DNA of 64,000 nucleotides, taken from assembly GCA_030761205.1 (NCBI GenBank), contig JAULJL010000011.1, positions 10,220,501 through 10,284,500 on the forward strand. Direction: 5' to 3'. The notes beneath the pieces were generated by a model, which was given only the letters and a program-made list of their open reading frames with translations, did not search any database and was not told the origin of the DNA. Shown in pieces: positions 1-12,299 of this stretch (position 1 is the stretch's first letter; each line of letters starts with the position of its first letter). Position numbers and translations under genes: made by a program. The DNA comes from Fremontodendron californicum (Eukaryota; Streptophyta; Magnoliopsida; Malvales; Malvaceae).

Positions 1-792
1 TGTCAAGTACCGTTTGATCCCCAGACAATTAATCAATATTACCAGACATTGAATATTGTGGATGATGACTTTAGTTGGTATTTGAATGGCCACATTGACA
101 TGACTGTAGTCACAACACATTTATGCCCACAGGGGACTATTTGGAAAATATCCAAAGGGGAGCTTGTTTCGTTCAAGGCCAACACACTGGATAAAGAGGT
201 TAAGGTGTGGATGTATTTTCTAGCGGACAATATGCTTCCATGTAAGCATGTTAGTGATGTGACCAAAGATAGAGCAATTATTCTCTATGCTATTACTACA
301 GACACATCTATTGACAATTGGCCAGCTTATCTACAGGGCCGTAATGCATAGTGTTAGAACAACACGGGAGGGCCTATGGTTCCCCTCCTCAATCACTCGG
401 CTGTGTGACCAGGCTGGTGTCCGATGGGATAATGGTGAAGAGTTGTTACATTGATGATACCATTATGTATCGTTTGACCTGAGAAATTGACTGTCCCCCC
501 ACCCGGACCTGGTGCGAGTTCATCCTCAACCCCACAACCTCAGGAGTTAACCACGGCAGAGCGCATAACCAGACTTGAACTTCAAAATGCCCGACTTGAA
601 CTTCAGAATGTGCATCACCTTGCATATCATGCCCATCAAACTGAATGCTTCAAAACTGTTGAGTAACTTATCCATCTTTGTGCTCGTCATATGGGTGCTG
701 ACACGACCCAATATCCCACTATGCCACCACCACCACCACCTTTGGCTCCCTAGGAAGCGGAAAAAGAAGAGGAAGAAGACGAGGAAGATTAG
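1..792 (+). pseudogene. Partial, decayed 'putative plant transposon protein' ORF (Transposase_32-like)
   Basis: An open frame enters from the window edge and stops at 351. Its C-terminal part (about 160-351) carries the order FKAN, KVW.YFLA, LPCKHVSDVTKDRA, ILYAI, which I recognise from the plant 'putative transposon protein' family linked to retrotransposons. The frame is then lost. A related tail reappears at about 548-792: residues like ERITRLELQ, then YHAHQTECFK, then a proline run and an acidic EEEEDEED end, with in-frame stops between these blocks. The proline-rich and acidic tail is usual for this family. It is a transposon relic cut by the window start, not a host gene. The exact parent element is unknown. 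Confidence 0.6.
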
Positions 793-1630
793 AACTGATT
801 CGGCCAATCTAGGTGCTGACAATGTTTGATTTAAGTTTGGGGGGTGTTTATTTGTTTTTGGTTTTATTATGTTTTTTGTGTCCTATTTTTTCCCCTCTGG
901 TTTATTATGCTATATTGAACCCATGTCCACTTCTAAATTTTATTTTAGTATTCAGTTCCACAACAATTTTGCATAACCAAGATTATATTGGACAAAATGC
1001 ATTTCAGCCTGAAATGAATGCAGTAAGCTCATGAAGAAAGATCTGTTGAAGCATTAGGGAAGTGAAAATGGAATTGAATAAGAGAAAAGAATAACATGTT
1101 CCTGTCTTGTGTTCCTCTTGCCAATCCATATGCCAATCCGTAACCCTAATTTCAAATTATAAGCATATAGCATATAAAGCACTGCCTTGTGCACATGTTC
1201 CTGTAATTCATGTTATCATACTTTGGCTAACATGAAGGGAGTCTAAGCAATCCTACTATTGTTCTAGAATTTCAAATTATGGTTGCCGGTGGCAGAGCAA
1301 GAAAACCAACGAGCTGTGAAACACCATGAAATTAGAAAACTGAATCAAACTTTAATAAAAAGCTTAAAGAAAATATACTAAGTAGTTATTTTTCACAATA
1401 ATGACTTCATTGTGGTGCTTTTCACTTAAATATCTTCCAAATTTTCATTCTAAAACCTAATATACAGCCTTTAGATCAATCCTACTATTCCCCAAACAGA
1501 TCACTTATATGTACAGCTCTAAAATCCTATATGTACATTCCTGCATTCCTAAATTCCTTTTGCAGCATGAAGCCTAAAAGGTTAAAACAACATAAACATT
1601 CATGAAACTGCAGAAAACACACAGCCATGT
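793..1630. other. Intergenic, no gene seen
   Basis: T-rich sequence directly after the transposon ORF tail (about 830-1000) resembles the 3' non-coding part of such elements. The rest is AT-rich with no convincing reading frame. A pair of TATGTACA-type motifs at about 1508-1540 resembles the repeated motifs at 7.5-8.1 kb. Confidence 0.4.
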
Positions 1631-4600
1631 TTAGAATCCACAAAGGTTGGACTTGCTCAGAACTTGCTCTTTTTCTGTATTTCTTGTATCCAAAATCAAC
1701 TTGGCAGCGAGCTGCAGACGGTACTTCTTTGCATCATCCTAAAAAAATTATGTACAGTCATTAAAATTCTTTGCATTAGTGTTACAAAAAATACAAATAA
1801 TTTCTATGACAATCACCCGATTAAGCGGTGGACTGATTTGGCCAAACCAGGATTCTAAGTGCTTAATTAACAAAAAGCCCACAATCAGATGAACTGTAAG
1901 AGAAATGACAAAATATATTGCATCAATAGTAGTGATAACTAAAGAAACATGTATAACTGTTAAATGAATTAAAACTAAGAGATTACTCGTCATCTGATTG
2001 CCAATTAAATTGTAGACGTTTCTCCTTGTACTCTTTCATTGCATCTGCAGCAGGATGATTCCAAGCATGTAACGATGGTGAAAAAACTTTTAGCTGAAAG
2101 GACGATTTGAAGCATGTCAGTCAAATATTCCACTACGAACAAATTAGTTGAGAATATGAGTTAAAGATTACCAAACGCTTGGGGAAAGCAACATGCAGAC
2201 GCCCAAAAGACGACCTTCTTGAGTAAATGATTTCAATCTCACGAGACACCGTATTCACGCAATATGCAACCCAATGATTATTTGCACATAAGGGTAAGCA
2301 AATCTAAACCAATGAATTGAATATTAATGACAAATCATAAATAACAACTTCATATATATATATATATATACATCTTATACTAATGTGAATATCCATACAA
2401 AACTTGCATATATGTACGCATACCTGTTGAGCTTGCATAATATCAGCATTATACGGTTCATTTGCAAGATAATTAGCAAAATCAGTGGCCACTTCATCTC
2501 CCAAATTTGTAATTAAGTATGTTACCCTACATTTAAAGGAAATTTGATTATTAACTTATACTATATACTTATAATCTTAATCAACATACAATAAGAATTA
2601 CACATTTTTATAGAGATGTATTTAGGAGGGAACAAAATTAATACCGCAAATTGTGAACTCAGAACAACACGAGTTCCAATCGATTTCCTACCCATATAGA
2701 TTTTGGTGGCATTAATTACACGAACATAAATCTCTACAACCTGCCATACTCCAAAGAAAAATGAATTACGATACCTTATGATAAAAGCGTTTATGCAAAT
2801 GTTAAATTAACGAACATAATTATACCATGTTATTCACCCAATTCGAACCCGCTAAAGACAGTATGTCGGACCTCGTTAATGACCAACCATGCATTGCGGA
2901 CAAGATTTCCCTACATCATTAACAAACATTGTTCAAATATCGCATTGTCATCACAATAATGTTATGTAAAAAGTGGAGTCAATTGGATTGTGTAACTTAC
3001 TGATGATTAGCATTTTCATCCCAAGCATAATTAACCACAATTTTTTCTACTTTCTTCAATGTCGCAATTGGCCAATTAACATAGAATGGTGATTGAAGAT
3101 TAATAGAAGTCTTAATTGTTCTAGGAATTCGTGGAGATCTCCTAATAACAGGGAAATCATGTATTTCCCTGTTATGATTTTCAGGAATTTCCTCTACAAA
3201 TTCCACCCCATCTTCAAATTCAACATTGGAAGGAACGTTACATTCTTCCACTTGAACATTTGATAGAGGGGCAGTTGCCTGTGAAGCTGACCCTTTTGTA
3301 AATTGCCTAAACATAGATGATAGAGAAGCTTCCTTGTCCACATTGTCCATCCTTCTATTGAAATCATCGAACTGATTTCCCATTTCAGCATTCGCGTGTG
3401 CTGAAGACAACTTCGCCAATGCCATGAAATCAAGAAAATTGTCTTTATGAAACTGGACCATTTCTTCATTCCACTTAATCATCCTCTCCGTACGCCCTTT
3501 GATCCTTTCAAGTAAAGCCTAAACACATAATTATAAAATTTAACTATTTATGGACACTGTTGCAATGATTTTAAAGGCTATGAAAGGTATTACTATGTTA
3601 GATGAATTTCAATGACAAAATGTAGACATACCATCGCCTCTAGATCAAGCTGCATTGTTGAAACATCTCCAAAACACTTATCCATAGGGAGATCAATGTC
3701 ACTTACAACCTACATACACACATAGATTTGAATAACTTTTTATAATACGAACTAATATTCTATTTATAAATTGGAATACGCAAAGAGTATTGATATAAAT
3801 AAATACAAGCATCAATCAAACATTACTTACCTCCCCTACCACATACCCCCTAACTCTTCCTCAACTTGTAGGTGCTTATTCACGGATGCATCATCCCATC
3901 CCATTAATCAGGGCATTGCACGAACAACAAAACATTCGGATGGGATAACTCTATCCAAATAAAACATCTATCCAAAATGTTGTATATTAACAATAGGAGA
4001 ATAAATATAATGTTTTTTTTTACTTATTAGTAAAAGACATTGAAAATAGAATCATAAAAGATAATAAATATTTACCTGAAGGAAGAGTAAGGAGCCAATA
4101 ATATATGTTGTGTCTTGCCTTCCATTGTACCTTCTAATTCCGTTCATCAACTGCTTCAGTGTAAACCCACCCCAATTGTAGGAACGAATTTGGGATGAAT
4201 CATAAATCATGTTAACAAACTTTCTATTTACTTCAGGCCTACTAGAAGGCGACATGACAGTACCGATAACAAACAAGACGAACAACCTTTTTCAATCATC
4301 TATATCTGTTCCATTATGTAACAAGTTCTCTACTTCTTTCAATGAAGAAACCCTCAAAAATCTATCACACCAACCCTTTATCTCATCATTTTCATTTACA
4401 ACATCTACTCTAACCTCTTCTCCCATACATGGAACGCCAAACACTAGACCTACATCTGTATCTTTCATTGCTAAGATATGGTTAGACCATCTTAAAAAAA
4501 AATTTAATGGATCACATTGTTTAATAAGCCACTCACATAGATGGTGACGCAAAATTGTACATCTCAAACTTAGAAACCCACCAAAACCTATCTCTCGCAC

Positions 4601-4837
4601 GACATTTTCCTTCATAACATTACCCCTAACAACTTCGTTCATAACCCTAACCAATTTACTAGGGCTACATCTTGTGCGCAATTGAACATCACACTGCAAT
4701 TTCATAATGAATAGATTATGTTCAATCTAGCAAAAATTTATATCATCATTAAGAAAATGTTGAATGAAAGAAAAATAATTTACCTCAAGATTTTTATTTT
4801 TTCTTGCTAAATGCCTTGAACTATGACGTCGTTCCAT
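1631..4837 (-). pseudogene. Transposon-associated Ulp1-like (peptidase C48) gene, multi-exon, inactivated
   Basis: Minus-strand coding blocks, separated by plausible GT/AG introns, make one protein-like series. A short first exon is at 4837-4784, with ATG at 4837. A long exon (about 4705-4079) holds REIGFGGFLSLRC and FVLFVIGTVMSPSSRPEVN, typical of plant mobile-domain/Ulp1 transposon proteins. Later blocks lie near 3978-3832, 3712-3631, 3519-3000 (acidic, with RRSPRIPR), 2911-2826, 2740-2645, 2526-2424, 2290-2173, 2093-1990, 1894-1800 and 1738-1631. The protease part shows a His in NHWVAY (codon 2274-2276) and a Cys in SDCGLFV (codon 1881-1883). The position where an Asp is expected reads Asn. 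Breaks are a TGA at 4292-4294, a TGA at 3908-3910, a probable 1-base gain in the C-run at 3846-3850, and a 1-base gain just after the Cys motif (about 1863-1872). C48 proteases cleave SUMO-type conjugates; this copy should be dead. Exon limits are estimates. Confidence 0.7.
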
Positions 4838-7100
4838 TTGTTCTTCTCCCAAATTTGTATGTGTCACAAATAAAGCTGATAACCCAAAAATATATAGCTA
4901 AAGAGTGAAAATTCTGCTAGAAATAAAAAACAAATGTAGGTGAAAGTGCAAAGAAATTGTAAGAAAATGTCTATCCCTCCATTTTATATTGACCAAAAAG
5001 AAATAAAACCTGAATTGTGTATGCATGTGTAAACTGAATATTGCAGCTTCTCACTTTTCACACTCAACAATTTTGTTTTGGGAATTTAACAGGGAAATAT
5101 GCATTGCAATAGTTCATTACAACAAAATAATGGCCATCAGGAGCCTACATCTAATGCTCAATACAACAAATAACATTCAACAGTTAATTTGGTGGGTATT
5201 CAACCTAATCAATCTACTGCTACTACGACCAATTTGTGAGGAGTGTTTCTCCAAAGGATTGGTTTGGTTGCATTGCATTGCAGTGCAGTGCAGCCCACCA
5301 GTGTGGGAGTGGGACTAATAAATGTCTTAGGAGTGTTTCTCCAAAGCTGAAGGGCATATTTGAGAGTATAGCCCACCACAAGCACAATTTTATATTTATG
5401 CCTGTCAAATTATGGTAGTAATTAATTCATGAATGCTTAATTCATGTGGCATTATCATAACCGCTTCTGTTGTATCATCAAGATTCAAGATTTGTGCTTT
5501 ATTTAAAACTCAACTAATCATAATATATATAGCATTATAGTTCATAAAAGAAAGATATCTAATCGTAAAAATTTTATTTTTCCACAAAAATAAAATAAAA
5601 TAAGGTAACTAGGCAAAGAAGACTAACAAAATGTATTTTATAAGACCAAACTAGTTTCAAAGACAACCACAAGTGAAGCAGGTTGGAGAACTTTGCTGCG
5701 TATTTGTAGAACACAAAGAAATTGAAAATATAAAGCTTCCTATATCATCTTCAAAATAACAATAAATATATCTTCCATTACAGGGATATAATCTAGCAAA
5801 CTAGTTATAAAACACAAACCACCAATCGGCTAAAAATTTAAAAATAATCATGTTTGCGTAACACCATAATATCCATATCTACGTCCATAAGAAACTTGGG
5901 AAATGAAGCTTTAAGATATGTACATATCTGTTGTGAAAACTACATAACCGAAGCTGTAGATGCCTATAAGGTCTCATAGAATATGCACCAGAAAAAAATT
6001 CATAAATTATTAAGCAATATTTATTATGACTTTGTTTTTCCTCTCGGTTTTGTACTCACTAGATATTTGGTTGCACTTGCAAACAGGTCAAGAGATGATA
6101 TTATCAGCCATGCCATCTACTAAAATGACTTATTTTCAAGTTTCCAAATTAGTCTTAAGCTATTATACTTCACGTAATAAAGTTTATGTATAACAAAATA
6201 AGGTGAAACACCAAAAAAAAAAAAAAAAAAAAACCAAGCAACACAGTCAATGTTTACAAGAGATTATTGAATGGTAAAAGATCTGCTATGAACTATGTTG
6301 GGGCACATTTTGGCGAACTGCTGATAAGAAAAATGACTAAAGCACTACAAGTTAACTTGCTAAAACAACTAGATTGCAAATCATGGTGAAATGGTGATGA
6401 GAAAAAGGGCGAAACTCGCTCGTTGCTTCAACCAATTTCTTCCATCATGCAAGGATCATAATAGAAGGTATTAGAAGAATTGCCAAAGTCATAAGAGACA
6501 CTTCAAATTTATCCAACATAAAAGCTTTCACAGATATCTCATACTTAATAGTAGCAATTAAACACTTAAAACATATTGCATCCAGTCTTCTTCAAACTTG
6601 TACAAGTTGATTATGCCCCTATGTTTTCCTAGTTCACAATCCAGATTATCAAATTTGGAGATGGAATGTAATCCTAATGTGAATATAAAACATTAACCAC
6701 ATTTTAATCTATCGATTAAAGCATGTGTTTTCAACTTTACATTCAGTACTTGATAACCATATGATCATCTCTAATCTTCTATCCAACAAATTAAAACAAA
6801 AAAAACTCGAAAAATGAACATTTTATAAGCAAAACAAAGCAAGACCAAATGAACAGTGCATTAAAATAAAAACATAGGAAGCTACTGTCATGTAGTAGTA
6901 GTAAGGAGTAACACAATCATATCTATATCATCTCATTAAAATAAAAACGAAATATATCCAAATAAATAAATTAAAAAAAATACTTCCACTCAGGCTGAGA
7001 ACTCTAGTACTGGTGAGGGCATGTTTTTCATACTTTCCCATAAACAAACCACCCCATGATTATAAAAGTAAATAATAATGAGCAAAGAGTAATTGACACA
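4838..7100. other. Non-coding stretch between Ulp1-like relic and captured fragments
   Basis: I see no gene. It holds a short direct repeat (5238-5255 and 5329-5346, sharing AGGAGTGTTTCTCCAAAG) around a segment rich in TGCA steps, a poly-A run near 6213-6232, and otherwise unremarkable AT-rich DNA. It may be internal or terminal sequence of the transposon that carries the neighbouring relics, but I could not find its ends. Confidence 0.35.
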
Positions 7101-7212
7101 CCAACTATAATTGGTGATACTATAGCAAAAGCACCAAGTTTTATCATCTCCCTCAAAGATACAAATGCCCCAATAGCAACACAGTGACCATAATATGTTT
7201 CTCCTTATACTC
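7101..7212 (-). pseudogene. Exon fragment of a type II H+-translocating pyrophosphatase (AVP2/VHP2-like)
   Basis: Read on the minus strand from 7212, the codons give EYKEK, then after a 1-base shift YYGHCVAIGAFVSLREMI, then KLGAFAIVSPIIVG. Type II membrane pyrophosphatases (Golgi-located, K+-independent proton pumps) have the matching stretch EYKEKPDYGRCVAI, SLREMIKPGAL, SPIVVG. Similarity stops at about 7101 and I found no other exon nearby. The frameshift and isolation make it a captured, non-functional exon. It lies on the same strand as the Ulp1-like relic and the SEH1-like fragment. Family recognition is from memory of the conserved motif. Confidence 0.65.
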
Positions 7213-8737
7213 ACGTAGCAAAAGATAAAATATGTCTAGTTTCTTGAAAGCTAAATCAAAGAAATCTTCCATATAAATCAAGTAAACACATTAACAGATG
7301 TATTTTGCGTTATGAGGCCTTCAGACATCATTTTCTAGTAAAAAAAAAAACTATGCTAACAACATGTTTAGTAGAAATGGGCTCATACAGTCTTAACAAC
7401 ATGTTCAGTAGAAATGTTTCTAAAGTCTTACTATAGAGAGACCCCAAACCCCTAACCTTAATCCCCTATAATTTTGGAATCGATTAAAACTATTCTAAAA
7501 TAACAAGTTTACTAAGAAACCTTTCAAGAAAATAAGCCCACTTATATGTACATAGAAGTATAACAGTACGTACATATAGCATAACCATATGTACATTCAG
7601 CAAAAGTATATGTACATTTTCATATTACTGACAAATTCTTTCTAAATCTCAATCAATTAAGCTCTTATGTGTTTTCAAACCATAAAATCATCTAAGTATT
7701 ACACTTATAATGATTCATACAAAATTGTAAAACTAGTAAATATATATAACTTTTAATACTATTACTATAGAGAGACCCCAAACCCCTAACTATATTCTCC
7801 CGTTTAATCTCGAAATCGTTTAAAACTACTGTAAAATAATAGCTTTACTAAGTAATGCTTTAAAAAAAATAAGTCCATTTATATGTACATAACAAATATA
7901 ACAGAATGTACATATTGAACTTCAATACAAACAAAAAAGCCAATGCTAAAGAAAGGATGTTGTTTCTTTTTAAAAGAGACTTAAACAAATAAGAAAATTT
8001 GAAGCTCTTAGTTGTAGAAAATAGATGGTTATAACGTAGGCTACCTACTTGGATTATATGTACATTTGAAAATATAACGGCATGTACATTTGGCAGAATT
8101 ATATTTACATTTTCAAAACTCTAATCAATTCAATCCTAAATCCCATTAAATTAACAATGTATGCCAATGATCCTATCATAAAAATAATTCAAAGACATTA
8201 ATTAATTATTCAAATTTATCATGAATAAAAAAAATAATCAATAAAAAAATAGTATTACTTGGACAACTCACCAAGGAATGAAGAGAAGATTTTTAACAGC
8301 TTCTTTACTAAGACATTCTATTCATTCTTTATCAACAGCTTCCAATTAATTGCAAAAGGCTGTCATGAGTGAACTGAATTGATGATTAGTCTTACGTTTG
8401 AGAATCTCCAGAGAGAGAGTTTTGTATATTGCAATAGCAATGTAACATTCAACCTCCTCAAAATTACGTTTAAGGTCACATAAATTCTACCAGGGTGCAT
8501 TTTAGATGATTAGTTTCATCATCTAACTGAAAACTGCAGCTATTATGTTCAAAGTCCAAAATGAAAAAGGTAAACAATTTTAAGAGAATTCACAATGCAA
8601 ATGGTCGGGAAATATTCCAGTTGAACTCTAACATAAAGGAGGAACTTATGGACTCTATGTAATAATGTCTAGAATCCTACTAATGGCCAATGGCTCATAA
8701 AAAACACAATTTCACAAAGAATAATAATTTCCATTAC
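7213..8737. repeat. Non-coding stretch with diverged direct repeats of about 334 bp and paired TGTACAT motifs
   Basis: The block CTATAGAGAGACCCCAAACC begins near 7431 and again near 7765. After each copy come paired ATGTACAT-type motifs about 20-25 bases apart, at 7543-7618 and 7881-7913. A third motif pair without the block is at 8055-8088. No coding potential is visible. Confidence 0.55.
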
Positions 8738-8850
8738 CGTCCAATGTTTGGTGCTCTTGCAACAGAATAAACTTGATCTCCCTTGTCACCCGGCAAAGCC
8801 AACTCTGCTACTGGCAGCCATCTCTGATGAGCTGGATCAAATTCCCACAC
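8738..8850 (-). pseudogene. Single captured exon of a SEH1-like nucleoporin
   Basis: Minus-strand exon of 113 bp with an intact AG before 8850 and an intact GT after 8738. It encodes VWEFDPAHQRWLPVAELALP, then GDKGDQVYSVARAPNIG. Plant SEH1 (a WD40 protein of the Nup107-160 nuclear pore complex and the GATOR2-like complex) has a nearly identical stretch with VAWAPNIGR, so Trp has become Arg here. Neither the WD40 repeats before nor the HKG.AIWH part after are found within a few kilobases. Retained splice sites mean that a DNA copy was moved, not an mRNA copy. Assignment is from memory of the motif. Confidence 0.65.
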
Positions 8851-10250
8851 CTATGAAACTCTAGAGTGAGTCTAAATTAGCAATTTTAACAAAACATCCA
8901 CACATTTATGTCAATATACAAGTCATTCAAGAATAATGCTACCAAACAAATTCCTAACATCAAAATATAAGTTATATTTAGCTACCAGACTTGCACAACT
9001 TTCAATAACTCAGGATTTCTGGAACTTGATAAACCAAATAAAGATACGCTGTATATTACAGAGACAATGCACATGTTTGAACTGAATTGATGCTACCCAT
9101 ATCCCATTATATTAGAGCAAAATTTAGTTGCAAGGAAAACAAATACGTGCAGTCCAAAAACAATGTATGAAATCTAAAGAAAACATTTCAAAAATCAAAT
9201 AAAAATATGCCATGACAAATCCAAAGAGGAAGGAGTTTACCTACAGGACTTCAGGACCAAAAATATGAGAAGATTTTCGGAGGTTTCAGTCGCGTAAGGA
9301 TTTTCCTCCGATGGATCTAAATATTTGCCTCCATTTTTGTTTCGTCAGCGCCTTTGATTTTGAGTCACCAAATCATAGATACCTAAAATGCAAAGAAAGT
9401 GAGCAAGAAATAAATGAAAAAAAATGAGGCAAAGGGAGAAAAGAAGGAGAGGAAATAAAGATTGAAAAACGAAAAGATAGAAGAACGGAAGCAAAAAAAT
9501 AACATAGATGAACACAAAAAAGAAGCAACTTGTGTTCTTTTTTTAACCTAAGAGTAAGGATAAATTTGTAATTGCGATTTTCTCTTTATAAATTTTTTAA
9601 TTTTCTATTTCCTTTTCAATAATAAATTTTTTCAATGATATCAATTAACAAAAATTTTTGTTAGACTGGTTGTTTTTCAAATTCACCCCTTTTATCATGT
9701 TTAAATGCCTATTTATTGCCTGGGTACCACTTTGTCATGATTAAATGCCTATTATTCATAACATATATACATGGAAATAAAAAAGAAATAATAGGTAATG
9801 AAAATGACAACCTAGTCAAGTTTCTTGAAACACGTGCATATATATATATATATTGGAAAATTTTTTGTTTAAAAAAAAAAAAACTTTTATTGCCTCAAAA
9901 AAAAAAATGATAATAGGTTCATCAAACAAGTGAGGAAAGTCTATCAATTAAATTTTTAAATAAATAATAATGAAATTCCTTTCTACGAGAACTAAAATGA
10001 AAAGTAAAAAAAAAAAAAAACAAATTTTGAATAAAGCTTGCTTTGTTTATATGTGTGGTTTTTTTTTTTTTTCGTTATGCCGCACATGTTTTGGACTTTT
10101 AGTTTATATCTTTACAAAAAAAAAAAAAAAATTACAATTTAAAAAAAAAAACAAAAATTCACTAACAAAAAAGAATTCTCTTAGAAATTGGGTGAGACAA
10201 TGTACCAAGTAAAAATAATTTATGGATTCTTAAGTTGGAAGAATTTAAAT
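8851..10250. other. Intergenic, no gene seen
   Basis: About 9240-9370 is less AT-rich and UTR-like on the minus strand (it contains an ATG followed soon by stops) and may be another captured piece, but I cannot name it. 9370-9540 is purine-rich. A small diverged duplication (TTTAAATGCCTATTTATTG-type) lies at 9695-9760. Several poly-A/T runs occur at 9860-10160. Confidence 0.35.
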
Positions 10251-11013
10251 ATTTTTATAAAATAAGATATGCTCATTTTAAGATAAGGACTTTGAAGTGT
10301 GGAAATCTTTTTCAAATTTTGCCTAAACGTTAAGGAATTTGGGAAAACTCTTACATACGTCGAAGCTTCATGTTTTATTTTTTATTTTTTAAATAATAAA
10401 AAAAATAAAAATATAATAAAAAAAATAAAAAAAATATATATTAATCGATTTGTTATGTCATCTATTTATTCATGCATACTTATTTGTCCTAGGTTAGTAT
10501 GTTAATGTTATTCGTTCAGTTTATAATATGTTACGCAATACGAATCTTAAATAAAATTTTAAAATAAAAAAAATGGTTTCTTAATAATAGTGATAATATG
10601 CTTATGATAAGAAAGTTGAAGTGTAGAGATCTTTTTTAAATTCCACATAGATGATCGGGAATTTGGGAAAAATCTCACATTGAGAGTTCTCGTGCGGCCC
10701 TAAAAAAATCTAGTTTTATAATTAAATTAATTCACTATCCACATTATTATATATTTTTGAAAAAAAAAAGAGATTGGTAATACGTCAGTTCTAAGGACCA
10801 GAGTAAAAATTTTCAAATATAATCTTCTCTAAATTCCGCTTAGATAATGGGGAATTTGGGAAAGCTCTCGCACCGGAGATTCTGATCCCCGCTCAAATGA
10901 AAATTTAATTCTAAAATCAGACAATTCATTGTTTAAATTATTACTCTTTATTCTTCTTTATATGCTCATTCATTATTATCGCTTATTCCGTTTATTCATT
11001 GCATATCGCACTT

Positions 11014-11054
<41 letters not shown>

Positions 11055-11645
11055 GACAACTGAGAGTTTTAAAAGGATCCTATGAAACAAAATAAAATAA
11101 TATTTCGAGTAAAAACAAATATTAGTATCCTGCCTAGACGTTGGAAGATTTTGAATAATTGTTGTTTACAAAAGAACATTATTTGATTTAGAGGACTATT
11201 ATGCAAATTCGAAAGCGAGGGAACTCTTCTCAAATTCTGCCTAGATGTTGGAGAATTCGGAGAAGGTTTCGATGCTAAAGATTTTTATTTTATTCCTAAA
11301 AAAAATGATTTGTTTTTTAAAAATACAAAAATTGCAATAAAGAGAATTATGAGAATTATTTTTAAATATTAAAATTAAAATCGTTTTATCAAGATTAAAG
11401 GATAACATATGATTAAATGGTAACGTCTATTTAACGGGCGTCGTGGGGGTGCTAATACATTCCCCATACATAACCGTACTCCCAAACCCGTCATGATTTT
11501 TCTCTGATTTTCAATCGCAAACTTCAAAATTATCTTTTTAAAAAGTTTTAATTAAATTTTTTTATTTCAAAAATACATTTTAGTAGATGGCCAATCACAC
11601 CTAAACCAAAAAAGATTGGTGACGACTCTATTTTGTTTTTTTTTT
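10250..11645 (+). repeat. Old LTR-like remnant related to the Tat/Ogre LTRs at 25-51 kb
   Basis: 11418-11645 carries, in order, ACGGGCGTCGTGGGGGTGCT, CCCATACATAACCG, TTCTCTGATTTTCAATCGCA, GGCCAATCACACCT and AAAAAAGATTGGTGACGACT. The same blocks in the same order end the forward LTR at 31.97-34.06 kb. Upstream, five degenerate copies of a motif like TCTGCCTAGATGTTGGAGAA lie near 10311, 10632, 10826, 11123 and 11228. This is a decayed LTR 3' end of a related but distinct family. An (AT)n run is at about 11015-11046. Confidence 0.55.
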
Positions 11646-12116
11646 TTTTAAATCGTCTATTCTAGTGGTCGAAAAATCGTTATGAAAGTGTCATTTGAAG
11701 TTAACATGGTAATATAACGTAATCCAATCGTTAGTTTCTAATGGTTAGATGATCAAAAAAATAATTTTTTATAACGTGAGTGACTAAATTAATATTTTTA
11801 ATAATTGAGTGACTAAAATAAAAAATCTCGAATAATCGGATGATTATCCGTGTAATTAACCCATACAATAATTACCCTAAAGAAGAAACATAAATATGTC
11901 TCTTTTTGTCCCAGAAAGCTTTTCGTGTCGACTAATTTTGTCAAAAAATTTAAAATTTAAAATTTGAGTTTTTTATTTTTATTTTTATAAGACTATGAAA
12001 AGATATATTTTTAGAAACTTGAAATAAGTAGTGTGTTGGAAATCGATAAATTAAAATAATAACATTTAAACTTTTTGACAAGTTTATTGAGACAAATTGA
12101 GTATTTTTATAAAAGT

Positions 12117-12295
12117 TTTTGCTAATGAGTGTATTTAGGATATTTTTTAAAGTTAATTAATATGTTATTTATAATAATAATATTATATTAAATATAATAG
12201 TTAATAATTTTATTCATTATTTTTAATACATTAAATGAAAATATTATTATATCTAATAACTTTAAAAAATATCTTTAAAATATTTATTAGCAAAA
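12117..12295. mobile_element. MITE, copy 1 (family with GCTAAT-type inverted ends)
   Basis: Ends are imperfect inverted repeats: TTTTTGCTAATGAGTG...AGGATATTTTTTAAAGTTA on the left against the complement of TAACTTTAAAAAATATCTTT...TTAGCAAAA on the right. The whole 180 bp matches 18319-18498 read on the other strand. No transposase is encoded. Superfamily not assigned, and no clear target duplication seen. Confidence 0.6.
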
Positions 12296-12299
12296 TTTG

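Noticed and set aside
5025..5418. Frames around the TGCA-rich segment
   Set aside because: Short, overlapping on both strands, and caused by a simple repeat.
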